NCBI RefSeq assembly: GCF_900091625.1
Contig: NZ_FMIC01000002.1
Coordinates: 3,906,001-3,970,000 of the forward strand
From: Micromonospora peucetia
GTDB lineage: Bacteria > Actinomycetota > Actinomycetes > Mycobacteriales > Micromonosporaceae
Reading direction: 5' to 3'
DNA length: 64,000 nt
Below are positions 8,806-18,887 of this stretch, piece by piece; within the stretch, counting starts at the first letter, position 1, and every line of letters begins with the position of its first letter. Both the position numbers and the translations under genes were made by a program. The notes under the pieces are model-generated. The model saw only the letters and a program-made list of their open reading frames with translations. It was not told the origin of the DNA and made no database searches.

Positions 8806-9288
8806 ATGCGCGCGACGCGCGGGAGACTGGCGGCGGGCGCCGTGCTGCTCGGAACCCTGCCCCTCGCCCTGTTCGGCTGCGGCATCGGCGAGGAGGACGA
8901 TCCGGCGACCAAGCCCGGTCGGGCCCCCGCCGAGGAGGCCGCCACGAAGTCGCGGGAGCGGGTGCAGGCCTACCTCGACGCGATGACGGCCAAGGACGTC
9001 GCGGCCGGGCGCAGCCAGCTCTGTGTCGCCCTCCAGGAGAGCTTCGACGCCGCCGCGACCGGCCCCAACGGCGACTTCGCCGAGCATTTCAAGGTGCCGC
9101 AGGCCGAGATCACCGACATCCGCTCCGGCCCCCGAGGCCAGGAGGTGAGCACGTCGGTCTCGGTCGCCGCCGGTTCCGGCACGATCATCCGGCCGCTGCT
9201 GTTCACGGTCACCCGCGACGGCGCCGACTGGTGCATCGCCGCCGAGGCGCCGGGCGGCAACACGCCGGCCCCGGCCGCCACGCCCTGA
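8806..9288 (+). CDS. putative lipoprotein
   Basis: A 160-residue exported protein. After a short basic start (MRATRGRLAAG) a hydrophobic stretch ends in a lipobox-like LALFGCG, so the Cys should be lipidated and the protein anchored outside the membrane. The mature part has a helical segment (RERVQAYLDAMTAKDVAAG) and strands resembling small NTF2-like/DUF4878-type folds, with a Pro/Ala tail. No catalytic motif. An in-frame ATG at 8782 exists, but GGAGG at 8796-8800 places the start at 8806. Function unknown. Confidence 0.7.
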   Translation: MRATRGRLAAGAVLLGTLPLALFGCGIGEEDDPATKPGRAPAEEAATKSRERVQAYLDAMTAKDVAAGRSQLCVALQESFDAAATGPNGDFAEHFKVPQAEITDIRSGPRGQEVSTSVSVAAGSGTIIRPLLFTVTRDGADWCIAAEAPGGNTPAPAATP

Positions 9289-9303
9289 CCTGCGCTCGGG
9301 TGA

Positions 9304-10782
<1,479 letters not shown>

Positions 10783-10832
10783 CGCGAGGAGTGAGCTTGC
10801 GAGCCCCGCAGTCGGCGGCCGAGAGGATCACT

Positions 10833-11867
10833 GTGGCTGACCCACTCGTCGACCTTCGCTCGGACACGGTCACCCGGCCGACCCCGGGGATGCGCGAGGC
10901 GATGGCCACCGCCGAGGTCGGTGACGACGTCTACGGCGAGGACCCGACCGTCAACGCGCTGGAGGCCGAGGTCGCCGCGCTGTTCGGGCACGAGGCGGCG
11001 CTGTTCGCCCCGACCGGGTCGATGGCCAACCAGATCGCCCTGCAACTGGTCGTGCCGCCGGGCGACGAACTGCTCTGCGACGCCGACGCGCACGTGGTGA
11101 CGTACGAGATCGGGGCCGCCGCCGCGTACGGTGGCATCTCCTCGCGGACCTGGTCACCGGTGGGCGCGGACCTCGACCCGGACGTCGTCGCCGCGATGAT
11201 CCGTCCCGAGGGCTACCACGCGGTCCCCACCCGGGCGATCGCCGTCGAGCAGACCCACAACCGGGGCGGCGGCGGGGTGATCCCGCTGGCCACCCTGCGT
11301 GAGCTGCGCCGGATCGGCGACGACGCGGGCGTGGCCCTGCACTGCGACGGGGCCCGGATCTGGCACGCACACGTCGCCGACGGCGTGCCGCTGGCCGAGT
11401 ACGGCGCCCTCTTCGACACCCTGTCGGTCTGCCTCTCCAAGGGGCTCGGCGCGCCGGCCGGCTCGCTGGTCGTCGGCAGCGCCGACAAGATCGCCCGGGC
11501 CCGGGTGATCCGCAAGCGGATGGGTGGCGGGATGCGGCAGGCCGGTGTCCTCGCCGCCGCCGGCCGGTACGCCCTCGCCCACCACGTCGACCGGCTCGCC
11601 GCCGACCACGCGAAGGCGGCCCGGCTCGCCGAGGCGATCGCTCCGTTCGGGGTGCTGGCCACGGCTGTCCGGACCAACCTCGTGCCGCTGGACCTGGCGA
11701 AGGCGCGGCTGGACGCGCACGCCCTGGCCGCCGCCGCCCGCGCCGAGGGCGTCCTGGTCTCGGTGCTCGGCCCCCGCACCGCCCGCCTGGTCACCCACCA
11801 GGATGTCGACGACGCCGGCATCGACCGGGCTGTCGAGGTCCTCACCCGCGTCCTGCGCGACACCTGA
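10833..11867 (+). CDS. ltaE: low-specificity threonine aldolase
   Basis: A 344-residue fold-type I PLP enzyme that splits threonine (or allo-threonine) to glycine and acetaldehyde. It starts [24 protein letters not shown], the conserved family start, with [16 protein letters not shown] and the PLP-lysine region [17 protein letters not shown]. The GTG at 10833 is chosen because GAGAGG lies six bases upstream and the family begins at LRSDTVT; an in-frame GTG at 10791 would add 14 unrelated residues. It follows aroG closely and may be cotranscribed. Some members act on other beta-hydroxy amino acids. Confidence 0.9.
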   Translation: MADPLVDLRSDTVTRPTPGMREAMATAEVGDDVYGEDPTVNALEAEVAALFGHEAALFAPTGSMANQIALQLVVPPGDELLCDADAHVVTYEIGAAAAYGGISSRTWSPVGADLDPDVVAAMIRPEGYHAVPTRAIAVEQTHNRGGGGVIPLATLRELRRIGDDAGVALHCDGARIWHAHVADGVPLAEYGALFDTLSVCLSKGLGAPAGSLVVGSADKIARARVIRKRMGGGMRQAGVLAAAGRYALAHHVDRLAADHAKAARLAEAIAPFGVLATAVRTNLVPLDLAKARLDAHALAAAARAEGVLVSVLGPRTARLVTHQDVDDAGIDRAVEVLTRVLRDT

Positions 11868-12022
11868 GCCGAACGGCTCCGGCAGGAGCACATGCGGTCT
11901 CGACCGCACGACGACGACGCCCTGCCAGCGGTCGGCCGCCCGCAGCTCGGACCACCAGCCCGATTGTGGTCCGGGCGCGAACATCGACTCCCGCCTTCTA
12001 TTGGAAGGCCAACTGTCGCGTC

Positions 12023-12042
12023 GGCCCGGCGAGGGCCGGGCC
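12023..12042. terminator. bidirectional hairpin between convergent ltaE and nfo
   Basis: GGCCCGGC and GCCGGGCC form an 8-bp stem with a GAGG loop, between the convergent ends of the aldolase and endonuclease IV genes. The rest of 11868-12127 shows no convincing gene. Confidence 0.55.
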
Positions 12043-12127
12043 TGAGAGCAGCGGAACGAGGGGCCAGGCGACCGTCGGCGTGGGTAGCGCGTGGATCATC
12101 AGGCGGTGGTGCCGCCGCCTGTCGAGG

Positions 12128-12991
12128 TCAGGGGTGCAGTCGCCGGAGGGTGGCGATGTCGGCGGCGTGGCCGACGTGCTGCTCCGTCGGGGTCTCCACC
12201 ACGACCGGTACGCCGGCGGTGGCCGGATGCGCCATCAGCTCGGCGAACGCCGTCTCGCCGATGGTGCCCCTGCCGATGTTCTCGTGCCGGTCCCGGGTGG
12301 AGCCGCAGAGATCCTTCGAGTCGTTCGCGTGCACCAGCCGCAGCCGGTCGGCACCGACCGTCGCCACGAGCGTGTCCAGCGTCGCGGTCATGCCGCCCTC
12401 GGCGGCCAGATCGTGCCCGGCGGCCCAGGCGTGGCACGTGTCGAAGCAGACCCCGAGCCAGGGGTGCCCGTCCACCGCGTCGAGATAGGGCCCGAGGTGC
12501 TCCGCCCGGGAGGCGAGCGAGCGACCGCCGCCCGCGCTCGGCTCGACCAGCAGCCGCGGGCCGTCCGCTGCCGCCGTCTCGTCGAGCAGCGGCAGCAGCG
12601 TCTCGCGTACCTGCCGCATCGCGGCTTCGGCGTACCGCTCGTCGACCGAGCTGCCGGCGTGGAAGACCACACCCTCGGCGCCGATCGCCCGGCCCCGGCG
12701 CAGTGCGTGGGCGAGCGTCTCCGCCGAACGCTCGACCGTGTTCGCGGTGGGGGAGCCGAGGTTGACGAGCAACGACGCGTGGATGAAGACGGGCAGGCCC
12801 CGCTCGCCGCAGCCGTCGCGGAACAACGTGTCCTGGGCCGGGTCGCCGGCCGGCAGTGCCCAGCCCCGCGAGTTGGACACGTAGACCTGCACGACCTGTG
12901 AGCCGGCCGCGTCGGCGTACGGCAGGGCGGTCTTCGCCAGACCGCCTGAGGTGGGCGTGTGCGAGCCGACCGGCCGGGGTTGTGCCGACAT
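12128..12991 (-). CDS. nfo: deoxyribonuclease IV (AP endonuclease)
   Basis: A 287-residue TIM-barrel endonuclease IV that cuts DNA 5' to abasic sites in base excision repair. Recognisable segments are QVVQVYVSNSRGW, PVFIHASLLVNLGSP, GVVFHAGS, RLLVEPSAGGG, LGVCFDTCHAWAAGHD, LRLVHANDSKD and RDRHENIGRGTIG; the His, Glu and Asp residues in these blocks are the three-zinc ligands. The ATG at 12991 is taken because the family begins there; upstream in-frame sequence overlaps pknL. The start lies two bases downstream of the pknL stop (12994), so the two are coupled. PSAGGG replaces the usual ENTAGQG, as in other actinomycetes. Confidence 0.9.
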   Translation of the reverse strand: MSAQPRPVGSHTPTSGGLAKTALPYADAAGSQVVQVYVSNSRGWALPAGDPAQDTLFRDGCGERGLPVFIHASLLVNLGSPTANTVERSAETLAHALRRGRAIGAEGVVFHAGSSVDERYAEAAMRQVRETLLPLLDETAAADGPRLLVEPSAGGGRSLASRAEHLGPYLDAVDGHPWLGVCFDTCHAWAAGHDLAAEGGMTATLDTLVATVGADRLRLVHANDSKDLCGSTRDRHENIGRGTIGETAFAELMAHPATAGVPVVVETPTEQHVGHAADIATLRRLHP

Positions 12992-12993
12992 CG

Positions 12994-14985
12994 CTACATG
13001 CACCCGAGGGTGACCGGGGTGCCCGGCGGCACCTCCGTGTTCTCCGGGTTCTGGAACCGGACGATGCCGTTCGGGTTGAACTGGATCGCCACCGGGAAAC
13101 CCTGGCTCTCCAGCTGCTGCTTGGCCTGCTGGCACGGCAGGTCGATGACCCGGGGCACGACGACCAGCGGCGGGCCCTTGCTCAGCTCGAGCTTGACCTT
13201 CGCACCCCGCTCCACCCCGGAGCCGTCCGCCGGGCTCTGCCCGAGGACCTCGTCCCTGGGCTTGTCGGAGTCCTTGTAGGTGGGCGGCTCCACCAGCACC
13301 AGGCCCAGCTGGGCGAGGATCGTCCGCGCCTCACCCAGGCTCTTGCCGACCAGGTTCGGCACCGAGATCGGAGCCTTGCCCTTGCTCAGGATGACCGTGA
13401 CCTTGTCGCCCGGCTTGACCTCGGTGCCGGCCTCCGGGTTGACGGCCACCACGACGCCCGAGGGCAGGTTGTCGTCGTAGCGGGCGGTGCCCTTCGCCAC
13501 CACCAGCTTCGCGGCGAGCAGATCTGCCTCGGCGAGCTCGAACTCCTTGCCCACCACGTCGGGCACCGGGAAACGCTCCGGACCCATCGATAGGGTCAGC
13601 GTGATCGTGTCGCCCTTGACGATCCGGCTGGCGGAGGCCGGGTCCTGCGCCAGGACGGCGTCCTTCGGGACCTTCTCGTCGTAGCGCGGGTCGGCGTAGC
13701 TGAGGACGAACCCGGCGCGGGCGGCCTGCGCCTCCGCGTCGGCCTTCGTCATGGCCACCAGCTGCGGCGCCTCCGTGTAGCGCCCGGCCCCGAACCACCA
13801 GCCGCCGCCGGCGGCCACCAGGACCAGCACCACCACGGCGGCGACGACCGCCATCCGGCCCCGCGGGTCGCCCATGACCTGGGTGCGCAGCGCGGACAGC
13901 CGCGACCACAGGCTCTCGCCCTCCTCGGGCTCGGCCCGCCGGCGGCCCGCCCGTGGGGCGCCGCCCTCGGGCAGCCGGGCCCAGGCGGGCCGCTCGGCCG
14001 GCCGGACCGCCGCGACCATCATCGTCGGCCCGGCCATCGGCTCGTCGGACACCCGGCGCAACACGGCGGTACGCGAGTTCGCGTCCGCGTCGCCCAGGTC
14101 GTCCCGGACCGCCTGCACCTCGGCGAGCAGCGCGCCGGCATCGGTCGGCCGGGCGCCCGGATCACGCCGGGTGGCCCGGGCGACCAGTTCGTCGAGCGCC
14201 TTCGGCAGGCCCGGCACCAGGGTCGACGGTGCCGGAACGTCATTGTCGACGTGCTGCCAGGCGACGTCGACCGGGCGGTCCCCGTCATAGGGCACCCGAC
14301 CGGTGAGCATCTCGAACAGCACGATGCCGGCGGAGTAGACGTCGGTGCGGGGGTCGGCGTGGCCGTCGGTGACCAGCTCCGGGGCCACGTACGCGACCGT
14401 GGCCATCAGCTGGTTGCCGTTCTCGTCGTCGGCGCTCGCCTCGACGGCCCGGGCCAGCCCGAAGTCGGCGACCTTGACCACGCTGTCGACCAGGTTGGCC
14501 GTGCCGCCGGTGGGGGCCTCGGCGACCAGGACGTTCTCCGGCTTCACGTCGCGGTGCACCAGCCCCGCCCGGTGTGCGGCGGCGATCGCGGCGAGCATCT
14601 GCTCGGCGATGGCCAGCGCCTCGTCGGGGTTGAGCCGGCGCCGCTCGGCGAGCACGTCACGCAGGGTGCGACCGCGGACATACTCCATCACGAGGTAGGG
14701 CAGGCCGGAGTGGGTGCCCTGGTCGTAGACCGCGACGACATTGGGGTGGGTCAGCCGGGCGATGGTCTTCGCCTCGTCGGTGAACCTCGCCACGAAGCCC
14801 GTCGTCCGCGCTCGCGCCTCCGGGGCCTGGGACGGGTGAATGATCTTGACCGCCACGGTGCGCTCGAGGCGCTCGTCGGTGGCGGTGTACACGGTCGCCA
14901 TGCCGCCACGAGCCACGCGACCGCGGATGCGGTAGCGCCCGTCGATCAGCGAGCCCAGCAACGTGTCGGCGACCTGTGTGTCCAT
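12994..14985 (-). CDS. pknL: Ser/Thr protein kinase with four PASTA domains
   Basis: A 663-residue membrane kinase. Residues about 17-275 are a Hanks-type domain with GRVARGGMATVY, VAVKII, HRDVKPEN, DFGLARA and the APELVTDG segment. A juxtamembrane linker leads to one span (about 378-397, VVAAVVVLVLVAAGGGWWF), then four extracellular PASTA repeats to the C-terminus, which bind peptidoglycan fragments. Such kinases tune cell-wall synthesis. In M. tuberculosis PknL lies next to Rv2175c, its substrate, and here the homologous gene is divergent. TAGACT (14999-14994, minus) ends eight bases before the ATG with TTCAAC upstream, implying a leaderless or near-leaderless mRNA. Confidence 0.93.
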   Translation of the reverse strand: MDTQVADTLLGSLIDGRYRIRGRVARGGMATVYTATDERLERTVAVKIIHPSQAPEARARTTGFVARFTDEAKTIARLTHPNVVAVYDQGTHSGLPYLVMEYVRGRTLRDVLAERRRLNPDEALAIAEQMLAAIAAAHRAGLVHRDVKPENVLVAEAPTGGTANLVDSVVKVADFGLARAVEASADDENGNQLMATVAYVAPELVTDGHADPRTDVYSAGIVLFEMLTGRVPYDGDRPVDVAWQHVDNDVPAPSTLVPGLPKALDELVARATRRDPGARPTDAGALLAEVQAVRDDLGDADANSRTAVLRRVSDEPMAGPTMMVAAVRPAERPAWARLPEGGAPRAGRRRAEPEEGESLWSRLSALRTQVMGDPRGRMAVVAAVVVLVLVAAGGGWWFGAGRYTEAPQLVAMTKADAEAQAARAGFVLSYADPRYDEKVPKDAVLAQDPASASRIVKGDTITLTLSMGPERFPVPDVVGKEFELAEADLLAAKLVVAKGTARYDDNLPSGVVVAVNPEAGTEVKPGDKVTVILSKGKAPISVPNLVGKSLGEARTILAQLGLVLVEPPTYKDSDKPRDEVLGQSPADGSGVERGAKVKLELSKGPPLVVVPRVIDLPCQQAKQQLESQGFPVAIQFNPNGIVRFQNPENTEVPPGTPVTLGCM

Positions 14986-15149
14986 CGGCAGGCAGTCTAT
15001 GTGTCCAGGAGGTGAAGGTTGAACAGGATGCTACAGCCGGGGTGCGACCATGACTGCCCCGGCGCGCTCGCTTGTTCCGTCGGCCCTGTTCAGCCCACCT
15101 GTCGGGGTGCCGTTGGCCCCGGCCGGGCGGGACATGGCAGGGTGGTCCG

Positions 15150-15542
15150 GTGACCGACTCCGTACCCGCCGACCGGGCCGTGCCCGGCCCCGAATCCGCC
15201 GGCCCTGCCGATGCCGCCGACTGGCTGACCCTGCCGGACGTGGCCGAGCGCCTCGACGTGTCGATCAGCAAGGTCCACCAGATGATCCGGGACCGGGAGC
15301 TGATCGCGGTGCGCCGCGACGGCGTCCGCCGGATGCCGGCCGACCTGGTGGCCAACGACACGGTGCTCAAGCACCTGCCCGGCGTACTCAACCTGCTGGC
15401 CGACGCCGGATACGACGACGAGGCCGCGCTGCGCTGGCTCTACGAGCCGGACGACACCCTGCCCGGCGCCGCCCCCGCGAAGGCGCTCGCCGGCGACCAG
15501 GCCCGCGAGGTCAAGCGCCGAGCCCAAGCCCTGGGCTTCTGA
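15150..15542 (+). CDS. Rv2175c-family DNA-binding protein
   Basis: A 130-residue regulator: an acidic, variable N-terminus (about 25 residues), a MerR/excisionase-like helix-turn-helix (WLTLPDVAERLDVSISKVHQ), and a C-terminal winged part (VANDTVLKHLPGVLNLLADAG, EALRWLYEPDD). It resembles Rv2175c, which is phosphorylated by PknL in M. tuberculosis and then loses DNA binding. Here it is divergent from pknL, supporting the same pairing. CAGGGT (15138-15143) lies six bases before the GTG, implying a leaderless mRNA. DNA targets unknown; the pknL/Rv2175c intergenic region itself is a candidate. Confidence 0.85.
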   Translation: MTDSVPADRAVPGPESAGPADAADWLTLPDVAERLDVSISKVHQMIRDRELIAVRRDGVRRMPADLVANDTVLKHLPGVLNLLADAGYDDEAALRWLYEPDDTLPGAAPAKALAGDQAREVKRRAQALGF

Positions 15543-15590
15543 CCCACCCCCTCCCCGCTCCACCCCGCCCTCGCCCTGCCCGCTCGTCCC

Positions 15591-15660
15591 GCCCCGCCCC
15601 GCCCCGCCCCGCCCCGCCCCGCCCCGCCCCGCCCCGCCCCGCCCCGCCCCGCCCCGCCCC
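15591..15660. repeat. 14 perfect tandem GCCCC units
   Basis: Seventy bases of uninterrupted GCCCC repeat. The minus strand is GGGGC repeated 14 times, a strong candidate for G-quadruplex formation. It begins 48 bp after the Rv2175c-like stop codon. Confidence 0.95.
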
Positions 15661-15740
15661 GCCGCCCGCCCCGGCCTGCCCCCAACCCGCTCCCGCCAAC
15701 CCGTCCCCGCCCCCGCTCCCGTCCCCGCCCCAGCCCCTCG

Positions 15741-15809
15741 CGATCTTGCACTTGATGCCCCGACATCTGGGGCGCATCGGACAAAATGCGGGCCGAAAGT
15801 GCAAGATCG
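15741..15809. repeat. 69-bp dispersed palindromic repeat, copy 1
   Basis: Perfect 13-bp terminal arms, CGATCTTGCACTT and its complement, enclose a variable centre. Copy 2 lies at 49438-49506 in the opposite orientation. Aligned, both are exactly 69 bp and share about 50 positions, in blocks CGATCTTGCACTT (1-13), GCCCCGACA (17-25), CATCG (35-39), GGGC (50-53) and GAAAGTGCAAGATCG (55-69). Both have a C-rich tract on the left and G-rich DNA on the right. Confidence 0.85.
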
Positions 15810-15817
15810 ACGGGACT

Positions 15818-15991
15818 AAGACCAAGACCAGGGCCAAGACCAGGGCCAAGACCAAGACCAAGACCAAGACCAGGGCCAAGACCAAGACCAGGGCCAAGAC
15901 CAAGACCAGGGCCAAGACCAGGGCCAAGACCAGGGCCAAGACCAGGGCCAAGACCAGGACCAAGGCCAGGACCAGGACCAGGGCCAAGGCC
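15818..15991. repeat. array of 29 hexamers of the form ARGRCC
   Basis: 174 bp made of 29 consecutive hexamers, mostly AAGACC and AGGGCC, with AGGACC and AAGGCC variants toward the right end. The reverse strand gives a long open frame of alternating Leu/Val/Ala, which is an artefact. No gene is seen anywhere in 15543-16076. G-rich sequence continues to the polyprenyl synthase stop. Confidence 0.9.
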
Positions 15992-16076
15992 GGGGACGAG
16001 CGGCTAGGGCCAGGGCCGAGCAGGGAGGGCCGGGCGCGGGCCAGGGCAGGGAGGGGTAGGTGCGGGCGGGGGTGGG

Positions 16077-17159
16077 TCAGTCGGCGCGGCGGGTGGCGGC
16101 GATGGCCAGGTCGACCAGGGCCTGCCGGGCCTCGGTGTCCAGGTCGACGGCGGCCAGCGCGGCCAGCGCGGTGTCGGTCAGCACGCCGATCCGCTGCTCC
16201 GTACGCGCCAACGCCCCGCTGCCGTCGATCAGCTCGCGCAGCCGGGCGACCCCGGCCTCGTCCAGCCCCGGGTCACCGAGCCCGCCGAGCAGCAGTTCCC
16301 GGCCCGCCCTGTCGGTCGTTTCCAGGGCCGCCGCCACCAGGTAGGTCCGTTTGCCCTCGCGTAGGTCGTCACCGGCCGGCTTGCCGGTCTGGGCGGGATC
16401 GCCGAAGACCCCCAGTACGTCGTCACGGAGTTGGAAGGCCTCACCCAGCGGCAGCCCGTACGCGGAGTACGCCGCCCGGACCTCCGCCGGCGCGTCGGCC
16501 AGCGCGGCGCCGAGCAGCAGTGGCCGTTCGACCGTGTATTTCGCCGACTTGTAGCGGGCGACCTTGCCGGCCCGCTCCACCGAGGTGTCCCCGGTGACCT
16601 GGGTCAGCACGTCGAGGTACTGGCCGACGGTGACCTCGGTACGCATGGCGTCGAAGACCGGCCGGGCCCGGGCCACCGTGTGCGGGTCCAGCCCGGCGGA
16701 GTGCAGCAGCTCGTCCGACCAGACCAGGGACAGGTCGCCCAGCAGGATCGCCGCGGCGTCGCCGAAACCGTCCGCGTCGCCGCCCCAGCCGGCCGCCCGG
16801 TGCCTGGCCGCGAACCGCCGGTGCACCGCCGGCTCGCCGCGCCGGGTGTCGGACCGGTCCATCAGGTCGTCGTGGATCAGTGCACTGGCCTGTACGAACT
16901 CCAACGCGGCCAGGGCGGTGACCACCTGGTCGGTGTCCACCCCGCCGGCTCCCCGGAACCCCCAGTAGGCGAACGCCGGCCGCAGTCGTTTGCCGCCGCC
17001 GAGGACGAACGCCTCGATCGCTTCGGCGAGTGGAGCCAGGGCGTCGTCGACCTCGGCCATCCAGGCGCGCTGGCTGGCCAGGAACTCGGTCAGGGCCTTG
17101 TCGATCCGTTGGCGCAGCCCGGCGCGGTCGACGGGGGAAACAGGAGCAGCGTGGGTCAC
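16077..17159 (-). CDS. polyprenyl (geranylgeranyl-type) diphosphate synthase
   Basis: A 360-residue all-helical prenyltransferase that condenses isopentenyl diphosphate with allylic diphosphates. The first Asp-rich motif is ALIHDDLMDRSDTRRG and the second is FQLRDDVLGVFGDP; GGGKRLRPAFAYW is the substrate-binding loop. It corresponds to idsA2 in the mycobacterial order (pknL, Rv2175c, idsA2, metF). The product chain length cannot be read safely; GGPP is likely, and it could feed the carotenoid pathway or quinone and lipid-carrier synthesis. The GTG start at 17159 fits the family. Confidence 0.88.
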   Translation of the reverse strand: MTHAAPVSPVDRAGLRQRIDKALTEFLASQRAWMAEVDDALAPLAEAIEAFVLGGGKRLRPAFAYWGFRGAGGVDTDQVVTALAALEFVQASALIHDDLMDRSDTRRGEPAVHRRFAARHRAAGWGGDADGFGDAAAILLGDLSLVWSDELLHSAGLDPHTVARARPVFDAMRTEVTVGQYLDVLTQVTGDTSVERAGKVARYKSAKYTVERPLLLGAALADAPAEVRAAYSAYGLPLGEAFQLRDDVLGVFGDPAQTGKPAGDDLREGKRTYLVAAALETTDRAGRELLLGGLGDPGLDEAGVARLRELIDGSGALARTEQRIGVLTDTALAALAAVDLDTEARQALVDLAIAATRRAD

Positions 17160-17168
17160 GCCACGACG

Positions 17169-18575
17169 CTAGCCGGTCGGGTCGGACCCCGTCGCGCCAC
17201 CGGGGGGCCGACGCGCCGTACGCCCCGCCGGAGCCCGCCGGCCGGTCGGCCCAGGTGGGGGCCCCGAACGGGGCAGGTACGGAGTGGCCGCGGTGGCGAG
17301 CGCCCGGTACCGCCGGACGGCCGGCACGTCGCCGTGCCCGGCCAGCAGCCGGCGTACCTCGGCCAGTTGGCCCACTGCGCGGGGCGACCCGGCGCGTACG
17401 GCGTCGAGCAGCGCCTCGCCGGCCACCGCGCAGGCCCGCTCCACCTCGCCGAGTCGCAGGTAGCCCCGGGCCAGCCAGCCGCCGTAGATCGCGGCGGTGC
17501 GGGGGCTGCGCCGCCGGACGGCGTGCAGCGGTGCCTCGGCCGGGAGCGGTCGGCCCATCGCGACCAGCGTGCGCCCGGCCATCGCGGCCAGCTCCGGCCC
17601 GTCGAGCCAGTAGAGCCACGGTGGCTCCCGGCCCGGCTCCGGCGCGTCGGTCAACCGGCAGGCCGCGTCGAGCGCCTGTCGGGCCGCCCCGGCCCGGCCG
17701 CCCAGCGCCGCGGCCAGGGCCACCCGGTGCAGCAGCAGGGCGCGCAGGCCGGGGCTGGCCGACTGCCGTGCCCCGGCGTACGCGATCCGGGCCAGCACCA
17801 GCGCGCCCTGCGGGTCGCCGACGCCGGTGAGCAGGTGGCTGGCTGAGCCGAGCACGTGCCCGGCGAGCGCCGGGTCGCCGGCCGCCGCGGCGGCGCGTAG
17901 CGCCAGCCGGTAGGTGTCCAGTGCGCCGGCGGCGTCTCCGGCGTCCGCGGCGAGCCAGCCGGCGAGCTGGGCGGACTCGGCCAGCCCGGGCAGCAGCCGA
18001 CGGCGCTCGGAGGGGCCACACCCGGACAGCGCCCGCACCGCCCGCCCCAGCCGGTACGCCCCGAGCCCGGCCAGGTCGGCCCCGCCGGCGAGGTCGTCGA
18101 GCCGGCGCAGCTCCGCCAGCCGCACCGGACCCTCCCGCCCGCCGTCGGCCTCCTGCGGGGACGTCGACGCCGGCCCGGGTGGCCCGGCTGGGGGGCGGTG
18201 ACCTGCTGCCGGAGCGCCGGGCAGCAGCACGTCACGCGGGTCGGCCACCCAGCGCTGGGCCAGGGCGAGCAGTGCGGCCCGGGGCCGGGATCCGCCGAAG
18301 GTCGGCGGTGCGTCGAGGCCGCGGGTGCGGGTCGCGGCGGTGGACAGCAGGTCGACCGGCACCGCGAGGACGACGGCGAGCCAGCCGAGCCAGAACTCGC
18401 CGGGGACGCGCAACTGCCGCTCCCACCGGGAGACCTCGTTCCTACTGAGGGTCGGCACGCCGGACGCGGCGCAGAGCTCGGCTGCGACTCGCAGCTGGCT
18501 CCAGCCGCGGGCCAGCCGGAGCTGGGCGAGCAGCGGCCCGAGCAGTTGCGGGCCGGGCGGCGGGGGCGGCGTCAT
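17169..18575 (-). CDS. XRE-type regulator with TPR-like helical repeats
   Basis: A 468-residue protein with an N-terminal helix-turn-helix (LLAQLRLARGWSQLRVAAELC, SRNEVSRWERQLR) followed by a long Ala/Leu/Arg-rich region of repeated helical pairs like those of actinomycete XRE-TPR regulators. The end is a Pro/Gly/Arg-rich tail. The ATG at 18575 has GGAGG four bases upstream and removes an implausible proline-rich extension of the open frame. It ends ten bases before the synthase start, so the two may be cotranscribed. Ligand and targets unknown. Confidence 0.75.
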   Translation of the reverse strand: MTPPPPPGPQLLGPLLAQLRLARGWSQLRVAAELCAASGVPTLSRNEVSRWERQLRVPGEFWLGWLAVVLAVPVDLLSTAATRTRGLDAPPTFGGSRPRAALLALAQRWVADPRDVLLPGAPAAGHRPPAGPPGPASTSPQEADGGREGPVRLAELRRLDDLAGGADLAGLGAYRLGRAVRALSGCGPSERRRLLPGLAESAQLAGWLAADAGDAAGALDTYRLALRAAAAAGDPALAGHVLGSASHLLTGVGDPQGALVLARIAYAGARQSASPGLRALLLHRVALAAALGGRAGAARQALDAACRLTDAPEPGREPPWLYWLDGPELAAMAGRTLVAMGRPLPAEAPLHAVRRRSPRTAAIYGGWLARGYLRLGEVERACAVAGEALLDAVRAGSPRAVGQLAEVRRLLAGHGDVPAVRRYRALATAATPYLPRSGPPPGPTGRRAPAGRTARRPPGGATGSDPTG

Positions 18576-18887
18576 CGGTCCTCCGGGCGGGCGTCGGCGC
18601 GGCGGCGGCGTGGGCCCCGGACCGGGACCGGTGCGCCACCGGTGGATGCTGACCCCCGCGCGTGCCCCCGGTGGGTCGGCCTCCGCCGGGCCCACCCCGC
18701 GCAACCCCATGACTACTCCGGGGGTACGACGCTTTCCGGCCCGCGGCCCAATGGGCGAGGCAGCGGGGGAGACGGTGACGGCGCGGTGTCCCGTCGTCAG
18801 GCTGGCCGTCGGCAGGTTCGTGCGGTCCTGTGTCCACCAGTGTGGGAAGGTCTCGGCACTGAGCCTCCGGCCGGCTAGAGTCGTGGC
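18576..18887. other. divergent intergenic region, regulator/metF
   Basis: About 310 bp without a credible gene. It holds the ribosome site of the regulator gene at the left end and the metF -10 box TAGAGT (18876-18881) at the right end. No other structure was found. Confidence 0.5.

Noticed and set aside
11868..12127. Possible small minus-strand gene starting near 11984
   Set aside because: About 40 plausible residues run straight into the threonine aldolase shadow without a stop; no ribosome site.
15511..15987. Minus-strand open frame rich in alternating Leu/Val/Ala (158 codons)
   Set aside because: It is the translation of the ARGRCC hexamer array and C-rich repeats; no start site, no domain, and the pattern follows from the DNA repeat.
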